Assembly: GCA_044337515.1 (NCBI GenBank)
Contig: JBIINK010000008.1
Coordinates: 1-64,000 of the forward strand
Length of the DNA: 64,000 bases
Direction: 5' to 3'
From: CAJBVG01 sp044337515
GTDB lineage: Bacteria; Bacteroidota; Bacteroidia; Sphingobacteriales; Sphingobacteriaceae
The position numbers and the translations under genes were made by a program. Shown piece after piece: positions 50,195-59,397 of the stretch. Positions within the stretch are counted from its first letter, which is position 1, and each line of letters starts with the position of its first letter. The notes under the pieces are model-generated. The model did not search any database. It saw only the letters and a list, made by a program, of their open reading frames with translations, and was not told where the DNA came from.

Positions 50195-53005
50195 ATGAAA
50201 AAACTTTTACTATCACTATCAATTCTTCTTTTTACACTTTCTGCTTACTCTCAAACAGGAAGCATTAAAGGTAAGATTACCGATAAGAAAACCAAGGAAA
50301 CCATTATTGGTGCTACGGTTACCGTTGTTGGTACTTATTTCGCAGCTCCTACAGATTTAAGTGGAAATTTCACCCTCAATAATATTAAACCTGGAGAGTA
50401 CTCAATAAAAGTAGTGTACTTAGGATACAAAGAAATTATATACAACGGAGTAAAAGTTACCGCTGGTGCAGTATCTACTTTGAATTTACAAATGACTGAA
50501 GTGAGCACCGAGATAGGTGTGGTAGAAGTTCTTGGTCAACGTACGATTGTCGATTTAGAATCTGGTAAATCAAGTACAAAAGTTAGTTCAGAAGATATTA
50601 AAGACATGAGCGTGAAAGACGTTCAATCAATAGTTGCTAACCAAGCTGGTGTTTCTCAAAATCCTGACGGTTTACAAATTCGTGGTGGACGTGTTTATGA
50701 AACACAATACTTAGTAGATGGCATTAACGCACAAGATCCATTGGCGGGTACAGGATTCGGTGTAGAGATTGCTGCGAACGCTATCAACGACATCGAAGTA
50801 ATTACTGGTGGTGTTGGCGCAGAATATGGTGAAGGTACTTCAGGCGTTGTATTAACTCGTATTCGCGAAGGTTCAGATCGCTATCGTTTTGGTGGTTCAT
50901 ACTACAGAGATAATTTAGGCTTTAACGATAAGTCGCAATGGAATACAGATATGCTTAGCCTCTCGGTTAGCGGTCCGATTCCTTATACCAATAAAAAACT
51001 TACTTTCTTCACGAGTGTGAACATGGAACTCACCGATGAGTTTTTTAAAACTCCTGCGAAGCAATTGCATTCTACATTATTACCTAGCAACGATTCTCTT
51101 TGGGCTCCTCGTGAAGACAACAAATGGTCGAACACCATGAAGGTGACTTACAACATTAAACCTGGAAAGAAAATTTCGATCTCTAATCAAGCTTCATTAA
51201 ACATCAATCAAAATACTCGTTCATTACAAATCATTGGAAACAATGCTGTAGTTACTCCAGGTTATCAATACTTGTTTAGTTTGAACATGAATAACGCTAC
51301 AACGTATACTCATAAATCAAACTTAACCATCATTCAATATTTAAATTTATTTAGCAATAAATTATCGATGGATGTTTCCTTCGCTCGTTTATTTACCAAC
51401 TTAAGAGCTGATGCTAATGGTCGCCCATTCAGACCATCAACCATTGATCAAATTTATGATCCACAATCTATCGTGTCTGATCCTGTTACGATTTATAATG
51501 CTGGCGACTCTGTCATCTTTGTGAATCCTGGTCCGGGTTTATACAACAACGGTGGGGTTTCTACTTTATGGCATGATCACTATGCTATTGAAAATACCTT
51601 TAAAGTAAAATTTAATTACACTCCGAATAAAGCCAACTTTATTTCATTTGGTTTAGAACATAAGGAACAAGAATACCAATGGGTAGATGTTACTCGTCCT
51701 TGGATTGGCGCACCAATTATCATCAATGATTCTACTACAACTGCTTCAAGCAGTATTGGTCAGAGTAACGACATTTGGAAAGTGAATCCTGCAACAGGTG
51801 GTATTTATGTTCAAGATGAAATGCGCTACAAAGGAATTATCTTAAACCTTGGTTTGCGTTTAAATTATTGGGCTCCTGGAAAGTTTGTTGATAATGCAGT
51901 TGCCGACCCTAATGCTCCAGTAATTGCTGCCATTCGCGAAAGCTACTTAAGTAACTCATCCGATATTTTTGGTCGTCGTTTTAAATTTAGATTATTACCG
52001 AAACTAAGAGTTTCATTCCCTGTATCAGATAATAATGTATTGTACTTTAACTACGGACATTTAAGTCGTTTGCCACATCCTCGTTTTGTGTATGCAGGTT
52101 TAGATCCAGTATATCAAAACAGATCGTTCTTATCGAATTTAGGAAACCCTGATTTGAATCCTGAAGTAACGGTTTCTTATGAAGTAGGTATTAAAACACA
52201 AATCACTTCGAACTTTGCAGTAACGGCAACTGCATTTTATAACGATAAATTCGATTACATCGTAAGTCGTAAAATTGTAGTGAAAGATCAAACCGGTCGT
52301 TTCGTTGAAAAGAACTTTAGCATCAACCAAGATTACGCTCGCATCCGTGGATTCGAAGTAACCTTGAATAGAAGAATTAAAAAATATTTATCAGCAACCT
52401 TCAGTGCGGCTTACCAAATTGCTACAGGTAAATCGAACTCTGCACAAGAATCGCAATTGCAAATTTTACAAACCGGACAAGTATCGCCAACAGTAGAGCA
52501 ATACTTAGCATGGGATCGTCCGTTGGATTTAAAATTATTAGTGATTTTTAAACCCGATACTTCATTCAAAATTGCGGGTCGCAGTTTAAATAATTTCAGA
52601 GTGTTCTTTACCTCTACCTATAAATCAGGTTTACGTTATACTCCATATTACCAAAATGGAACAGCTCCAACAGGTCGCCCAATTTATGAACCGGATGATA
52701 AAAATCCGTTCTCGGAAATTGGTAGTGCGTGGTGGAATACAGATTTCAGAATCACTCGCGACTTCCCAATAAAAAAAGGACAAGCGCTTAGTGTAAGTTT
52801 CGAAGTGAAGAATTTATTTAATAATAAAAATGCAGCTATTATTAATCCTGTAACCGGGAAAGCATATGAGTTAGGTGATCAATTACCAAACGGATACCGT
52901 GATCCAAATTATCCGGATCCACAAGATAATGGAGCACCTCCATTTAATCCGGCGAGGTATTTAACACCTAGACAAATGATGTTGGGGTTAACGTGGCAGT
53001 TTTAG
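50195..53005 (+). CDS. TonB-dependent receptor with N-terminal carboxypeptidase-regulatory-like domain
   Basis: A 936-residue outer-membrane receptor; signal peptide MKKLLLSLSILLFTLSAYSQ. Residues 22-105 form the CarboxypepD_reg-like domain (GSIKGKITDKKTKETIIGATV, GNFTLNNIKPGEYSIKVVYLGY). The plug follows, with DVQSIVANQAGVSQNPDGLQIRGGR and YLVDGINAQDP. The barrel runs to the C-terminus, ending LTPRQMMLGLTWQF. There is no SusD gene next to it, so this is not a standard starch-utilisation-type pair. Substrate unknown; the downstream PorV/PorQ and propeller lipoprotein genes may be functional partners. Confidence 0.93.
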   Translation: MKKLLLSLSILLFTLSAYSQTGSIKGKITDKKTKETIIGATVTVVGTYFAAPTDLSGNFTLNNIKPGEYSIKVVYLGYKEIIYNGVKVTAGAVSTLNLQMTEVSTEIGVVEVLGQRTIVDLESGKSSTKVSSEDIKDMSVKDVQSIVANQAGVSQNPDGLQIRGGRVYETQYLVDGINAQDPLAGTGFGVEIAANAINDIEVITGGVGAEYGEGTSGVVLTRIREGSDRYRFGGSYYRDNLGFNDKSQWNTDMLSLSVSGPIPYTNKKLTFFTSVNMELTDEFFKTPAKQLHSTLLPSNDSLWAPREDNKWSNTMKVTYNIKPGKKISISNQASLNINQNTRSLQIIGNNAVVTPGYQYLFSLNMNNATTYTHKSNLTIIQYLNLFSNKLSMDVSFARLFTNLRADANGRPFRPSTIDQIYDPQSIVSDPVTIYNAGDSVIFVNPGPGLYNNGGVSTLWHDHYAIENTFKVKFNYTPNKANFISFGLEHKEQEYQWVDVTRPWIGAPIIINDSTTTASSSIGQSNDIWKVNPATGGIYVQDEMRYKGIILNLGLRLNYWAPGKFVDNAVADPNAPVIAAIRESYLSNSSDIFGRRFKFRLLPKLRVSFPVSDNNVLYFNYGHLSRLPHPRFVYAGLDPVYQNRSFLSNLGNPDLNPEVTVSYEVGIKTQITSNFAVTATAFYNDKFDYIVSRKIVVKDQTGRFVEKNFSINQDYARIRGFEVTLNRRIKKYLSATFSAAYQIATGKSNSAQESQLQILQTGQVSPTVEQYLAWDRPLDLKLLVIFKPDTSFKIAGRSLNNFRVFFTSTYKSGLRYTPYYQNGTAPTGRPIYEPDDKNPFSEIGSAWWNTDFRITRDFPIKKGQALSVSFEVKNLFNNKNAAIINPVTGKAYELGDQLPNGYRDPNYPDPQDNGAPPFNPARYLTPRQMMLGLTWQF

Positions 53006-53006
53006 T

Positions 53007-53132
53007 TAATATGTTAATATGTTAATGGGATAATATGTTAATATTCTGTACAATGTATTAAGTACAATGTACAATGAAAAATAATAATACGCATAATACA
53101 TAATACATAATACATTGTACATAATACAATAA
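53007..53132. repeat. Octamer and heptamer arrays with inverted arms
   Basis: TTAATATG/TTAATGGG units (53007-53045, the inverse of the TTAACATA family) are followed by ACAATGTATTAAGTACAATG and AATACAT arrays. Complementary CATTGTAC stretches at about 53065-53080 and 53113-53120 could pair. Confidence 0.7.
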
Positions 53133-53139
53133 ATATTGA

Positions 53140-54138
53140 ATGAAAAAATATTTTACAATAATACTCCTACTAAGTGCTAGCATTTCTAGTGCGCAGTTGA
53201 TTCCGAATTTGGGTGGGCAGCGTGCAGGTACAGCAGCATTTACTTTTTTGAAGTTAAGTAATAGCCCTCGTTTAACGGCTATGGCCGGTACGGGAGTAGC
53301 AACACCTGGGGATGGTTTTTCTGCGAGTAATAATCCCGCAACAATGGTTGATGTAAAGCAATTAACTTTTGCATTGTCGAATACATTGTACTTCTCAGAT
53401 ATGCAGAATGCATACATCAGTGCAATTATCCCAACAAAAAATTATAGCGTTTGGAGTTTAAATATGCAATCGTTTCGTTCAGATGCGATGGAAGTACGTA
53501 CTGAGTTTCAACCAGGTGGTACAGGTCAATATTTCTATACACAAAACTTAGCGATTGGTGCGAGTTATGCAAAAATATTATCTGATTATTTTAGCTACGG
53601 TGTTAGTTTGAAATATGTGTATGAAGGTATTGATCAATACACTGTTCACTCTGGTGTAGTTGATTTAGGATTTTTATACAAAACAGATTTTAAAGATTTA
53701 CGATTTGCTGTGTTCGTGAATAATTTCGGAGTGAATACAAAAATAGATGGTGTGACAAAATCGCTAACCACCTTTAGTAGTAACAATCCCGACATTAATA
53801 ACTACGCAGCACCAACCTTATTTAAAATGGGTTTATCGATGGTGCCATATAAAGATGCTCACAATAGTATTTTAATAGCAGCAGAATTACATCACCCGAA
53901 TGATAACTCAGAAAATATTCGCTTAGGTGTTGAGTATGCTTGGATGAATATATTTTCGGTTAGAGCAGGTTATAAACTTGGTGTGAAAGATGCAACAATG
54001 CCAACATTCGGATTAGGTTTGCGCACACGTGCTGGTCGCCACCCACTAAGAATTGATTACGCTGCAGACCCTCATCCTTACTTAGGATTTGCACAACAAA
54101 TAGGTTTACAGTTTTCATTAAATAAAGAAGCAAGATAA
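53140..54138 (+). CDS. PorV/PorQ family outer-membrane protein
   Basis: A 332-residue barrel; signal peptide MKKYFTIILLLSASISSAQ. The N-terminal AGTAAFTFLKLSNSPRLTAMAGTGVATPGDGFSASNNPA is the hallmark of PorV/PorQ proteins (S-x-R-x-x-A-M-x-x). Its barrel strands end in GLQFSL. PorV and PorQ shuttle or cap T9SS cargo at the outer membrane. One base separates it from the propeller lipoprotein gene. Being next to several T9SS cargos, it may be a locus-specific PorV/PorQ, but the main T9SS genes are not here. Confidence 0.88.
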   Translation: MKKYFTIILLLSASISSAQLIPNLGGQRAGTAAFTFLKLSNSPRLTAMAGTGVATPGDGFSASNNPATMVDVKQLTFALSNTLYFSDMQNAYISAIIPTKNYSVWSLNMQSFRSDAMEVRTEFQPGGTGQYFYTQNLAIGASYAKILSDYFSYGVSLKYVYEGIDQYTVHSGVVDLGFLYKTDFKDLRFAVFVNNFGVNTKIDGVTKSLTTFSSNNPDINNYAAPTLFKMGLSMVPYKDAHNSILIAAELHHPNDNSENIRLGVEYAWMNIFSVRAGYKLGVKDATMPTFGLGLRTRAGRHPLRIDYAADPHPYLGFAQQIGLQFSLNKEAR

Positions 54139-54139
54139 G

Positions 54140-55339
54140 ATGATGATTAGAAAATATTTATTCGGATTAGTTATTCTATCAAGTGTATTATCCTCTTGTG
54201 AAAAACCATTTGGTGATAAAACGGATTTAGGTTTCATTGACGTACCAAACTACGATGAAAAACCAATCGCATTTGTTCCTATTCTTCCAGATATTAAACT
54301 TACTGCTTCTCCAGTAGATATTACCATCGGCTATGATGATTTGATTTATATCGCTGATAAGAATGCAGGTAAAGTAATTTCTTTCGATCAGTCGGGTAGA
54401 AAAGTAGGAGAGAAGAGCATTCCAAATGCCAAAGCCATTGCAATGGATAGAAGTTTGGAGCTTGTAGTGCTTGGAACAAAAGATACTATCATCAACGGTA
54501 AAAATTATACACTCGATGCCTTGTATCGTTTAAAATTAATTACCAGTAATGGTTATGGTTTAAACAATGCCATTATCTCTAAAATTGTTGTGCATCCTTT
54601 TTATTTCAAAACAAGTTTTACTACTTCCGATTCTGCTGTACACATCAATGGAATCAGCATGATGGCCGATAATAGTTATTACATCACACGTTCTGGTCCA
54701 TCGAACAGCTCATCGCAAATTGGAGGCCCTGATAATTCTGTTTTAGTATTTAACCAAAACGATAAGTTTGTGAGTAACGTGAGTGTAAGCACAGAGCAAG
54801 GATTGATTTCCGATTATTTTAAATCACCTTTTGCTATTTCAACATTAGCGAAAGCACCACAAAGTAATATCGTTAAACAAGGAGGCGATTTCTTATTCAC
54901 TTCCTTATCTAGTAGCACTGCTATAAAATCTCAATACATTAGTTTTGTGTCTTCAGAATTTGGTTCATCGTATTCATTAAACACTAGCTTAGCCGGACAA
55001 GACACTTCGAAAGCAGATGGATTTATGTACACGCCAAATAAGTTCACAGAACCAAGAGGCATTAGTATTGCGGGCGATGGTAGTAATTATATTTTCGTTA
55101 CCGATGCCACAAAAGATTCGGTGTACTTATTTACGCTAACCGGATTAGAAGGAGTTCCACCACCAGCAGGTTATACATCGAAGAAAAATATTAACGTTTC
55201 ATTTGGTGGTACAGGTTCTGGTCCGAAACAATTCCGTAGACCAACAGCAGTTGCCTATTTCGGTAGCACCTTATACATCTGCGATACAGGCAATGGTAGA
55301 ATTGTGAGGTTTAAGCTGAGTACGGAGTTCTCTCAGTAA
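54140..55339 (+). CDS. NHL-type beta-propeller lipoprotein
   Basis: A 399-residue lipoprotein (MMIRKYLFGLVILSSVLSSC, lipobox SSC). Propeller blades are suggested by repeated DLIYIADKNAGKVISFDQSGR, GSNYIFVTDATKDSVYLFTL and GSTLYICDTGNGRIVRFKL. The last matches the NHL-repeat consensus. It likely scaffolds binding at the outer membrane. It is the second gene after the PorV/PorQ gene and the last of the 41.8-55.3 kb surface region. Confidence 0.82.
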   Translation: MMIRKYLFGLVILSSVLSSCEKPFGDKTDLGFIDVPNYDEKPIAFVPILPDIKLTASPVDITIGYDDLIYIADKNAGKVISFDQSGRKVGEKSIPNAKAIAMDRSLELVVLGTKDTIINGKNYTLDALYRLKLITSNGYGLNNAIISKIVVHPFYFKTSFTTSDSAVHINGISMMADNSYYITRSGPSNSSSQIGGPDNSVLVFNQNDKFVSNVSVSTEQGLISDYFKSPFAISTLAKAPQSNIVKQGGDFLFTSLSSSTAIKSQYISFVSSEFGSSYSLNTSLAGQDTSKADGFMYTPNKFTEPRGISIAGDGSNYIFVTDATKDSVYLFTLTGLEGVPPPAGYTSKKNINVSFGGTGSGPKQFRRPTAVAYFGSTLYICDTGNGRIVRFKLSTEFSQ

Positions 55340-55340
55340 T

Positions 55341-55448
55341 TGCTAGCTGGTTCCCGATAACTATCGGGATGGTAACTAGTAACTGGTTTTCTTTAGATAT
55401 ATTTGGTATTGTTCAAATTGTTCAAATTGACTAATTGTTCAAATTAGA
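55341..55448. repeat. CCCGATA palindrome with heptamer and octamer arrays
   Basis: A hairpin with arms CCCGATA and TATCGGG (55353-55368), flanked by TGGTAAC/TAGTAAC units and then TTGTTCAAA repeats (55411-55448). The hairpin may act as a terminator; the T-run is weak. Confidence 0.65.
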
Positions 55449-55475
55449 ACCTCCCTCTCAAAAGTATTCTGAATT

Positions 55476-56141
55476 TCATTTAAACTTTTGCCAAAAAGCA
55501 TCTTCCGGCAACTCCGCTTGTAGTTCCATGCGTTCTTTAGTAACAGGATGGTTGAAGGCTAATTTGTAAGAATGCAAGCAAATGCTACGATCTTTATTAG
55601 CTCTAGGATACCCGTATTTATTATCGCCTACAATTGGGCAATTCATAGTGGAAAGTTGCACACGAATTTGGTGAGTTCTTCCTGTAATCGGTTTTATTTC
55701 TAACAGATAAAAACCATTTACTTCTGACAATAATTTATAGCTAAGTTCTGCACGTTGCGAACCGTTTACTTCTTTATTATGTGCTTTGGTAACGCCCTTC
55801 ACTGTATCTCGCGTTAGCCAATGAACAAGTGTGCCTTCTTCTAACGCCGGTTTATTGCGCACTACTGCTAAATATGTTTTTTGAACTTCACGATCTTTAA
55901 ACGATTTATTTACACGCTCTAATGCTTTACTTGTTCTCGCCATTAACACCAATCCACTAACAGGGCGATCAATGCGATGAATCACGCCTAAAAACACTTC
56001 TCCCGGTTTGTTGTATTGTACTTTGATATAATCCTTCACTAAGATCTCTAATGAGGTATCTCCAGTATTATCCACCTGCACAAGAGTACCCGCTGGTTTG
56101 TTTATTGCAATGAGGTGATTATCCTCGTAGAATATGTTCAT
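55476..56141 (-). CDS. RluA family pseudouridine synthase
   Basis: A 221-residue enzyme from MNIFYEDNHLIAINKPAG. An in-frame ATG at 56183 lies upstream of the promoter and is rejected. The catalytic motif HRIDRPVSGLVL contains the conserved Asp. GRTHQIRVQLS and GDNKYGYP are also typical, as is the final SYKLAFNHPVT. There is no S4 domain, so it is a short single-domain member (RluA/RluC/YqcB-like); rRNA or tRNA target unknown. Predicted mRNA is leaderless. Confidence 0.92.
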   Translation of the reverse strand: MNIFYEDNHLIAINKPAGTLVQVDNTGDTSLEILVKDYIKVQYNKPGEVFLGVIHRIDRPVSGLVLMARTSKALERVNKSFKDREVQKTYLAVVRNKPALEEGTLVHWLTRDTVKGVTKAHNKEVNGSQRAELSYKLLSEVNGFYLLEIKPITGRTHQIRVQLSTMNCPIVGDNKYGYPRANKDRSICLHSYKLAFNHPVTKERMELQAELPEDAFWQKFK

Positions 56142-56145
56142 GTTG

Positions 56146-56153
56146 CAAAGATA
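56146..56153 (-). promoter_or_regulatory. -7 promoter element for the pseudouridine synthase gene
   Basis: TATCTTTG on the minus strand ends 4 nt before the ATG at 56141. The transcription start would coincide with the start codon. Confidence 0.7.
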
Positions 56154-56158
56154 GGGAA

Positions 56159-56226
56159 AATGTGTAGATGTGCAGATGTGCATATGCGTAAATGTGCAAA
56201 TTCCTAATTCCTAATTCCTAATTCCT
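56159..56226. repeat. GTGCAGAT octamers then ATTCCTA heptamers
   Basis: GTGTAGAT, GTGCAGAT, GTGCATAT, GCGTAAAT, GTGCAAAT (56160-56200), followed by four ATTCCTA units (56200-56228). Confidence 0.82.
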
Positions 56227-56249
56227 AATTTTTTATATTATCTTGAGGA

Positions 56250-58286
56250 ATGAAACGCATCATCATACTTCTGTATTTATTTTTACCTATACTACTAACT
56301 GCACAAAAGCTAAATAAGGCTGGGCATATTGTGCTTCCAGAATCTAATTTGGATTATGCCGTAAGTATGGTTAATAATGCATTTGAAATAGATTTTCAAC
56401 ATAAAAAATTTAAAGGGAATGCTTTGTTTGAAACTGCGAATGGGTTTTTAACGGTAGATGGAAATTATGAGAATGGGGTTTCTCAACTTTATGGATATAC
56501 TAAAAATGGGAAAGAAGTATTTCATAAAAAATATAATCAAACTATAAATATTAAACTATCGGAGGATAAAAATTTCGCAGCGTTTTATAATAGGGGAGTA
56601 GTGGTTGTTTTGAATTTAAATTCTTTTGAAGAACAATCTTATCCTGCTTCAACTTTATTTGTAGTACATAATAATGGTTCATTGTCTTATGTGAATACGG
56701 TAGATAATTCGATGCACTCCAATGGGCTAAGCGAGCACTCGCCTTCATTAGTAGTCGATGTTATTCAACAAAATAATACTCCTTATTTTATTGCTAAAAA
56801 TAAAATATATGCTTTTGCTAAAAATGAGATTAAAGAAATTTATAGTTCATCGAAATCCATTTTTGAAGTAAAGAAAATGATCGATGTGTTTTATATTTCT
56901 GAAAAGGAAACAAGCAATATAGAATACACGTTTAATTTAATAAGCACCCGTACCTTTTCAGATTGGAATACATTGCAGAGTGTAACCTATCCTAGAATTA
57001 TTGCAGCTCAGGCAAAAACTTCAAAACATAATAACGAAAAGTTTAACACACTTGATAACGAAACTTTTTTGAATCCAGTTGATTTTACAAATGATTCGAG
57101 TTATCAGGCAATCGGTAATTCATACAACGAAATTCAAGAATATTCACAAGGAGATACCTATTTGCATCCTGGGGTAGATTTGTTTGGCATAAATCTGCAA
57201 AATGTTCATTCCGTAAAAAAAGGATATATAAAAGCAATACTAACCACGAGTGGTGCATACCATTGGAGAATAGCCATTGCAAATCAGAATACATCCGATT
57301 CTTCTCAAGGCTATTTGTATGCGCACCTCGATGCAAACCTTATTCCTGTTGGGGTTGGTGATTCCGTTCTAGAAGGAGAAGTGATTGGGCAATTAGTCGA
57401 TTTCCCAGTAACGGGTTTTGTTCATTGTCATTTTGCTCGTATAGTTGATGCAGGTGCTGAATGGAACGGCTCATGGTGGACGTTTGATAACCCTTTATTC
57501 TACATGGAGAATTTTGTAGATACTACAGCTCCTGTTTTTGAAGAAGTTCTTCCAGGATTTAAATTTGGGTTTAGAGATGAATTGACTAAGGATTATTTTC
57601 CAGGCGATGTGGTGTTTGGTAAAGTAGATATTGTTTCAAAAGTGTATGATCAAATGAATACCTTTTGGCAAGTGGATGTTCACAAAACAGGCTTTAAAAT
57701 TTCGAAAGCAAATAAGCCAGACTCTATCCTTTATGCAAAAGAGTCCTTCAATTTCAATATGTTTAACGATACCTATTTTAGTGGACCTTATATACAAGAC
57801 ATTATTAATACGATGTATGCCAGAGATGCTACATGTATGTCGACAGGTAATTATAACGATCGTATTTTTTATCATGTGCTAACAAATTCCAATGGCGACG
57901 ATACGATTACATTAAGTGATGAAAGTGAAAATTTCAATACAGAACTTTATGCTGCTGGCGAGTATAGGCTAACCGTTTGGGCCGAAGATGCGTCAGGCAA
58001 TAGGACTGTGGACAGTATGAATTTCTCCATAATTGCATTATTAGGGATAAATACTGAAAAACAATCTGCCTTTTCAATATTCCCAAATCCAGCAAGTGAT
58101 GTTGTAACTATAAAGAACAACTTTGGCAAACCCACCCAAGCAACACTATACGATTTAACCGGACGAGTACTTCAAAATATTACCATTGAAAATAATAATA
58201 CCAGTATTAATGTTCAGAATTACCCTAATGGAATATATTTCTTAAAATTCGAAGACTCCGAAGTATTCAAACTTATTATTAACTAA
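56250..58286 (+). CDS. T9SS-secreted M23 (LytM-like) metallopeptidase
   Basis: A 678-residue exported protein; signal peptide MKRIIILLYLFLPILLTA. An N-terminal beta-rich region of unknown role covers about 20-300. An M23-like domain follows, with zinc ligands in YLHPGVDLFG (H-x3-D) and VHCHFARI (H-x-H), plus GYLYAHLD. The ligands are intact, so it should be active; M23 enzymes cut glycine-rich or stem peptides, usually in peptidoglycan. An Ig-like stretch near 530-590 is followed by a T9SS type A domain (FPNPASDVVTIKNN, YPNGIYFLKFED). Secretion by T9SS suggests an extracellular target such as other bacteria or host matrix. Monocistronic. Confidence 0.8.
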   Translation: MKRIIILLYLFLPILLTAQKLNKAGHIVLPESNLDYAVSMVNNAFEIDFQHKKFKGNALFETANGFLTVDGNYENGVSQLYGYTKNGKEVFHKKYNQTINIKLSEDKNFAAFYNRGVVVVLNLNSFEEQSYPASTLFVVHNNGSLSYVNTVDNSMHSNGLSEHSPSLVVDVIQQNNTPYFIAKNKIYAFAKNEIKEIYSSSKSIFEVKKMIDVFYISEKETSNIEYTFNLISTRTFSDWNTLQSVTYPRIIAAQAKTSKHNNEKFNTLDNETFLNPVDFTNDSSYQAIGNSYNEIQEYSQGDTYLHPGVDLFGINLQNVHSVKKGYIKAILTTSGAYHWRIAIANQNTSDSSQGYLYAHLDANLIPVGVGDSVLEGEVIGQLVDFPVTGFVHCHFARIVDAGAEWNGSWWTFDNPLFYMENFVDTTAPVFEEVLPGFKFGFRDELTKDYFPGDVVFGKVDIVSKVYDQMNTFWQVDVHKTGFKISKANKPDSILYAKESFNFNMFNDTYFSGPYIQDIINTMYARDATCMSTGNYNDRIFYHVLTNSNGDDTITLSDESENFNTELYAAGEYRLTVWAEDASGNRTVDSMNFSIIALLGINTEKQSAFSIFPNPASDVVTIKNNFGKPTQATLYDLTGRVLQNITIENNNTSINVQNYPNGIYFLKFEDSEVFKLIIN

Positions 58287-58392
58287 TAACAACATTAGCA
58301 TACTAGCATACTAGCATATCAGCATACCAGCATACTAGCATATCAGCATACTATCATATCAGCATACTAACATATCAGCATACTAGCATATC
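58287..58392. repeat. Octamer tandem array (AGCATACT/AGCATATC family)
   Basis: About twelve consecutive 8-nt units (AGCATACT, AGCATATC, AGCATACC, ATCATATC) fill the gap between the M23 gene and panB. It is the longest direct array in the window. Confidence 0.9.
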
Positions 58393-59206
58393 AATATTGT
58401 TCTTTACTGTTCGGGAAATCCTTCGACTTCACATCACCGATATACGATTTCACGGCGCCATTAATTGCTTCGTATAAATTCAAATACTGACGTAAGAAAC
58501 GAGGTTTGAAACCTTTTGTAATGCCAAGTAAATCGTTTACCACAAGTACTTGCCCATCTACATGAGGGCCTGCGCCAATACCGATAACTGGAATGCTTAA
58601 TTGCTCAGTAACTTTCTTCGCTAATTCCGCTGGAATTTTTTCGAGCACTAAAGCAAAGCAACCTGCTTCTTGAAGTACTAATGCATCTTCAATTAGTTTA
58701 TTAGCTTCTGCTTCTTCTTTTGCACGAACGGTATAGGTTCCGAATTTATAAATTGATTGAGGAGTTAAACCTAAATGACCCATAACTGGAACACCAGCTG
58801 AAATAATACGCTCTACCGATTCACGAACTTCTGTACCACCTTCTAATTTCACTGCATGTCCGCCCGACTCTTTCATAATACGGATAGACGATTGTAAGGC
58901 TTCTTTAGAATTTCCTTGGTAAGAACCGAAAGGTAAATCAACCACCACCAATGCTCTACTCACTCCACGCACTACCGAAGCGGCATGGTAAATCATTTGA
59001 TCAAGCGTAATAGGGAGGGTGGTTTCGTGTCCTGCCATAACATTCGAGGCCGAATCGCCTACAAGTAAAATATCAATCCCTGCTTCATCTAAGATCAAGG
59101 CAGTAGAATAATCGTATGCGGTAAGCATTGCGATCTTTTCCCCACTGTTTTTCATTTCCTGAATCACATGCGTGGTTACTCTTTTTACTTCTTTGTGTAC
59201 TGACAT
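58391..59206 (-). CDS. panB: 3-methyl-2-oxobutanoate hydroxymethyltransferase
   Basis: A 271-residue enzyme from MSVHKEVKRVTTHVIQEMK; an ATG five codons upstream (59221) is possible. It catalyses the first committed step of pantothenate (CoA) synthesis. Conserved segments: MLTAYDYSTALILDEAGIDILLVGDS (metal-binding Asp), LPFGSYQ, VMGHLGLTPQS, IGIGAGPHVDGQVLV and FKPRFLRQY. Divergent from carA. No panC or panD partner is adjacent. Confidence 0.95.
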   Translation of the reverse strand: MSVHKEVKRVTTHVIQEMKNSGEKIAMLTAYDYSTALILDEAGIDILLVGDSASNVMAGHETTLPITLDQMIYHAASVVRGVSRALVVVDLPFGSYQGNSKEALQSSIRIMKESGGHAVKLEGGTEVRESVERIISAGVPVMGHLGLTPQSIYKFGTYTVRAKEEAEANKLIEDALVLQEAGCFALVLEKIPAELAKKVTEQLSIPVIGIGAGPHVDGQVLVVNDLLGITKGFKPRFLRQYLNLYEAINGAVKSYIGDVKSKDFPNSKEQY

Positions 59207-59270
59207 GCTACAAAAGTCCACTAAATTTTCAATCTTTCAAAAAATGCTTATACGATTCTCTGATTTTTCT

Positions 59271-59278
59271 TACCTTTG
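59271..59278 (+). promoter_or_regulatory. -7 promoter element for carA
   Basis: TACCTTTG (TAnnTTTG). The predicted start is near 59284, giving a leader of about 134 nt before carA. Confidence 0.7.
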
Positions 59279-59284
59279 CAAGCA

Positions 59285-59380
59285 ATGAAAATGTACATCA
59301 ATACAATCTTTGTTACAAGGGTTGAGAAGAATTCTCTTCAAAAATGCTCGTTTTCAATGAATCCTGACGCTTTGTATTAG
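59285..59380 (+). CDS. Possible carA leader peptide, 31 residues
   Basis: ATG AAA ATG TAC begins at the predicted transcript start. The frame (starting MKMYINTIFVTRV, ending NPDALY) runs 31 codons to a TAG at 59378-59380, which lies inside the loop of the terminator hairpin before carA. A ribosome at that stop would cover the terminator. This is the arrangement of E. coli pyrBI. Translation is not shown; the coding is inferred from position. Confidence 0.45.
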   Translation: MKMYINTIFVTRVEKNSLQKCSFSMNPDALY

Positions 59381-59397
59381 TTTACAAGGCTTTTTTT
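59369..59397 (+). terminator. Attenuator-like terminator in the carA leader
   Basis: Arms GCTTTGTA (59369-59376) and TACAAGGC (59383-59390), one T-G pair, 6-nt loop, then seven T (59391-59397). It lies 20 nt before the carA ATG and downstream of its promoter. An upstream CTTTGTTACAAGG segment could form a competing hairpin. Confidence 0.7.

Noticed and set aside
50195..55339. SusCD-type polysaccharide utilisation locus
   Set aside because: No SusD homologue or glycoside hydrolase is adjacent to the TonB-dependent receptor.
58287..58392. Possible CRISPR or iteron-type origin
   Set aside because: Units are 8 nt without spacers; no replication gene or DnaA boxes nearby, and similar arrays occur in many other gaps.
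59128..59325. ORF spanning the panB-carA gap
   Set aside because: Begins inside panB antisense and crosses the carA promoter; the 31-codon leader frame at 59285 is better placed.
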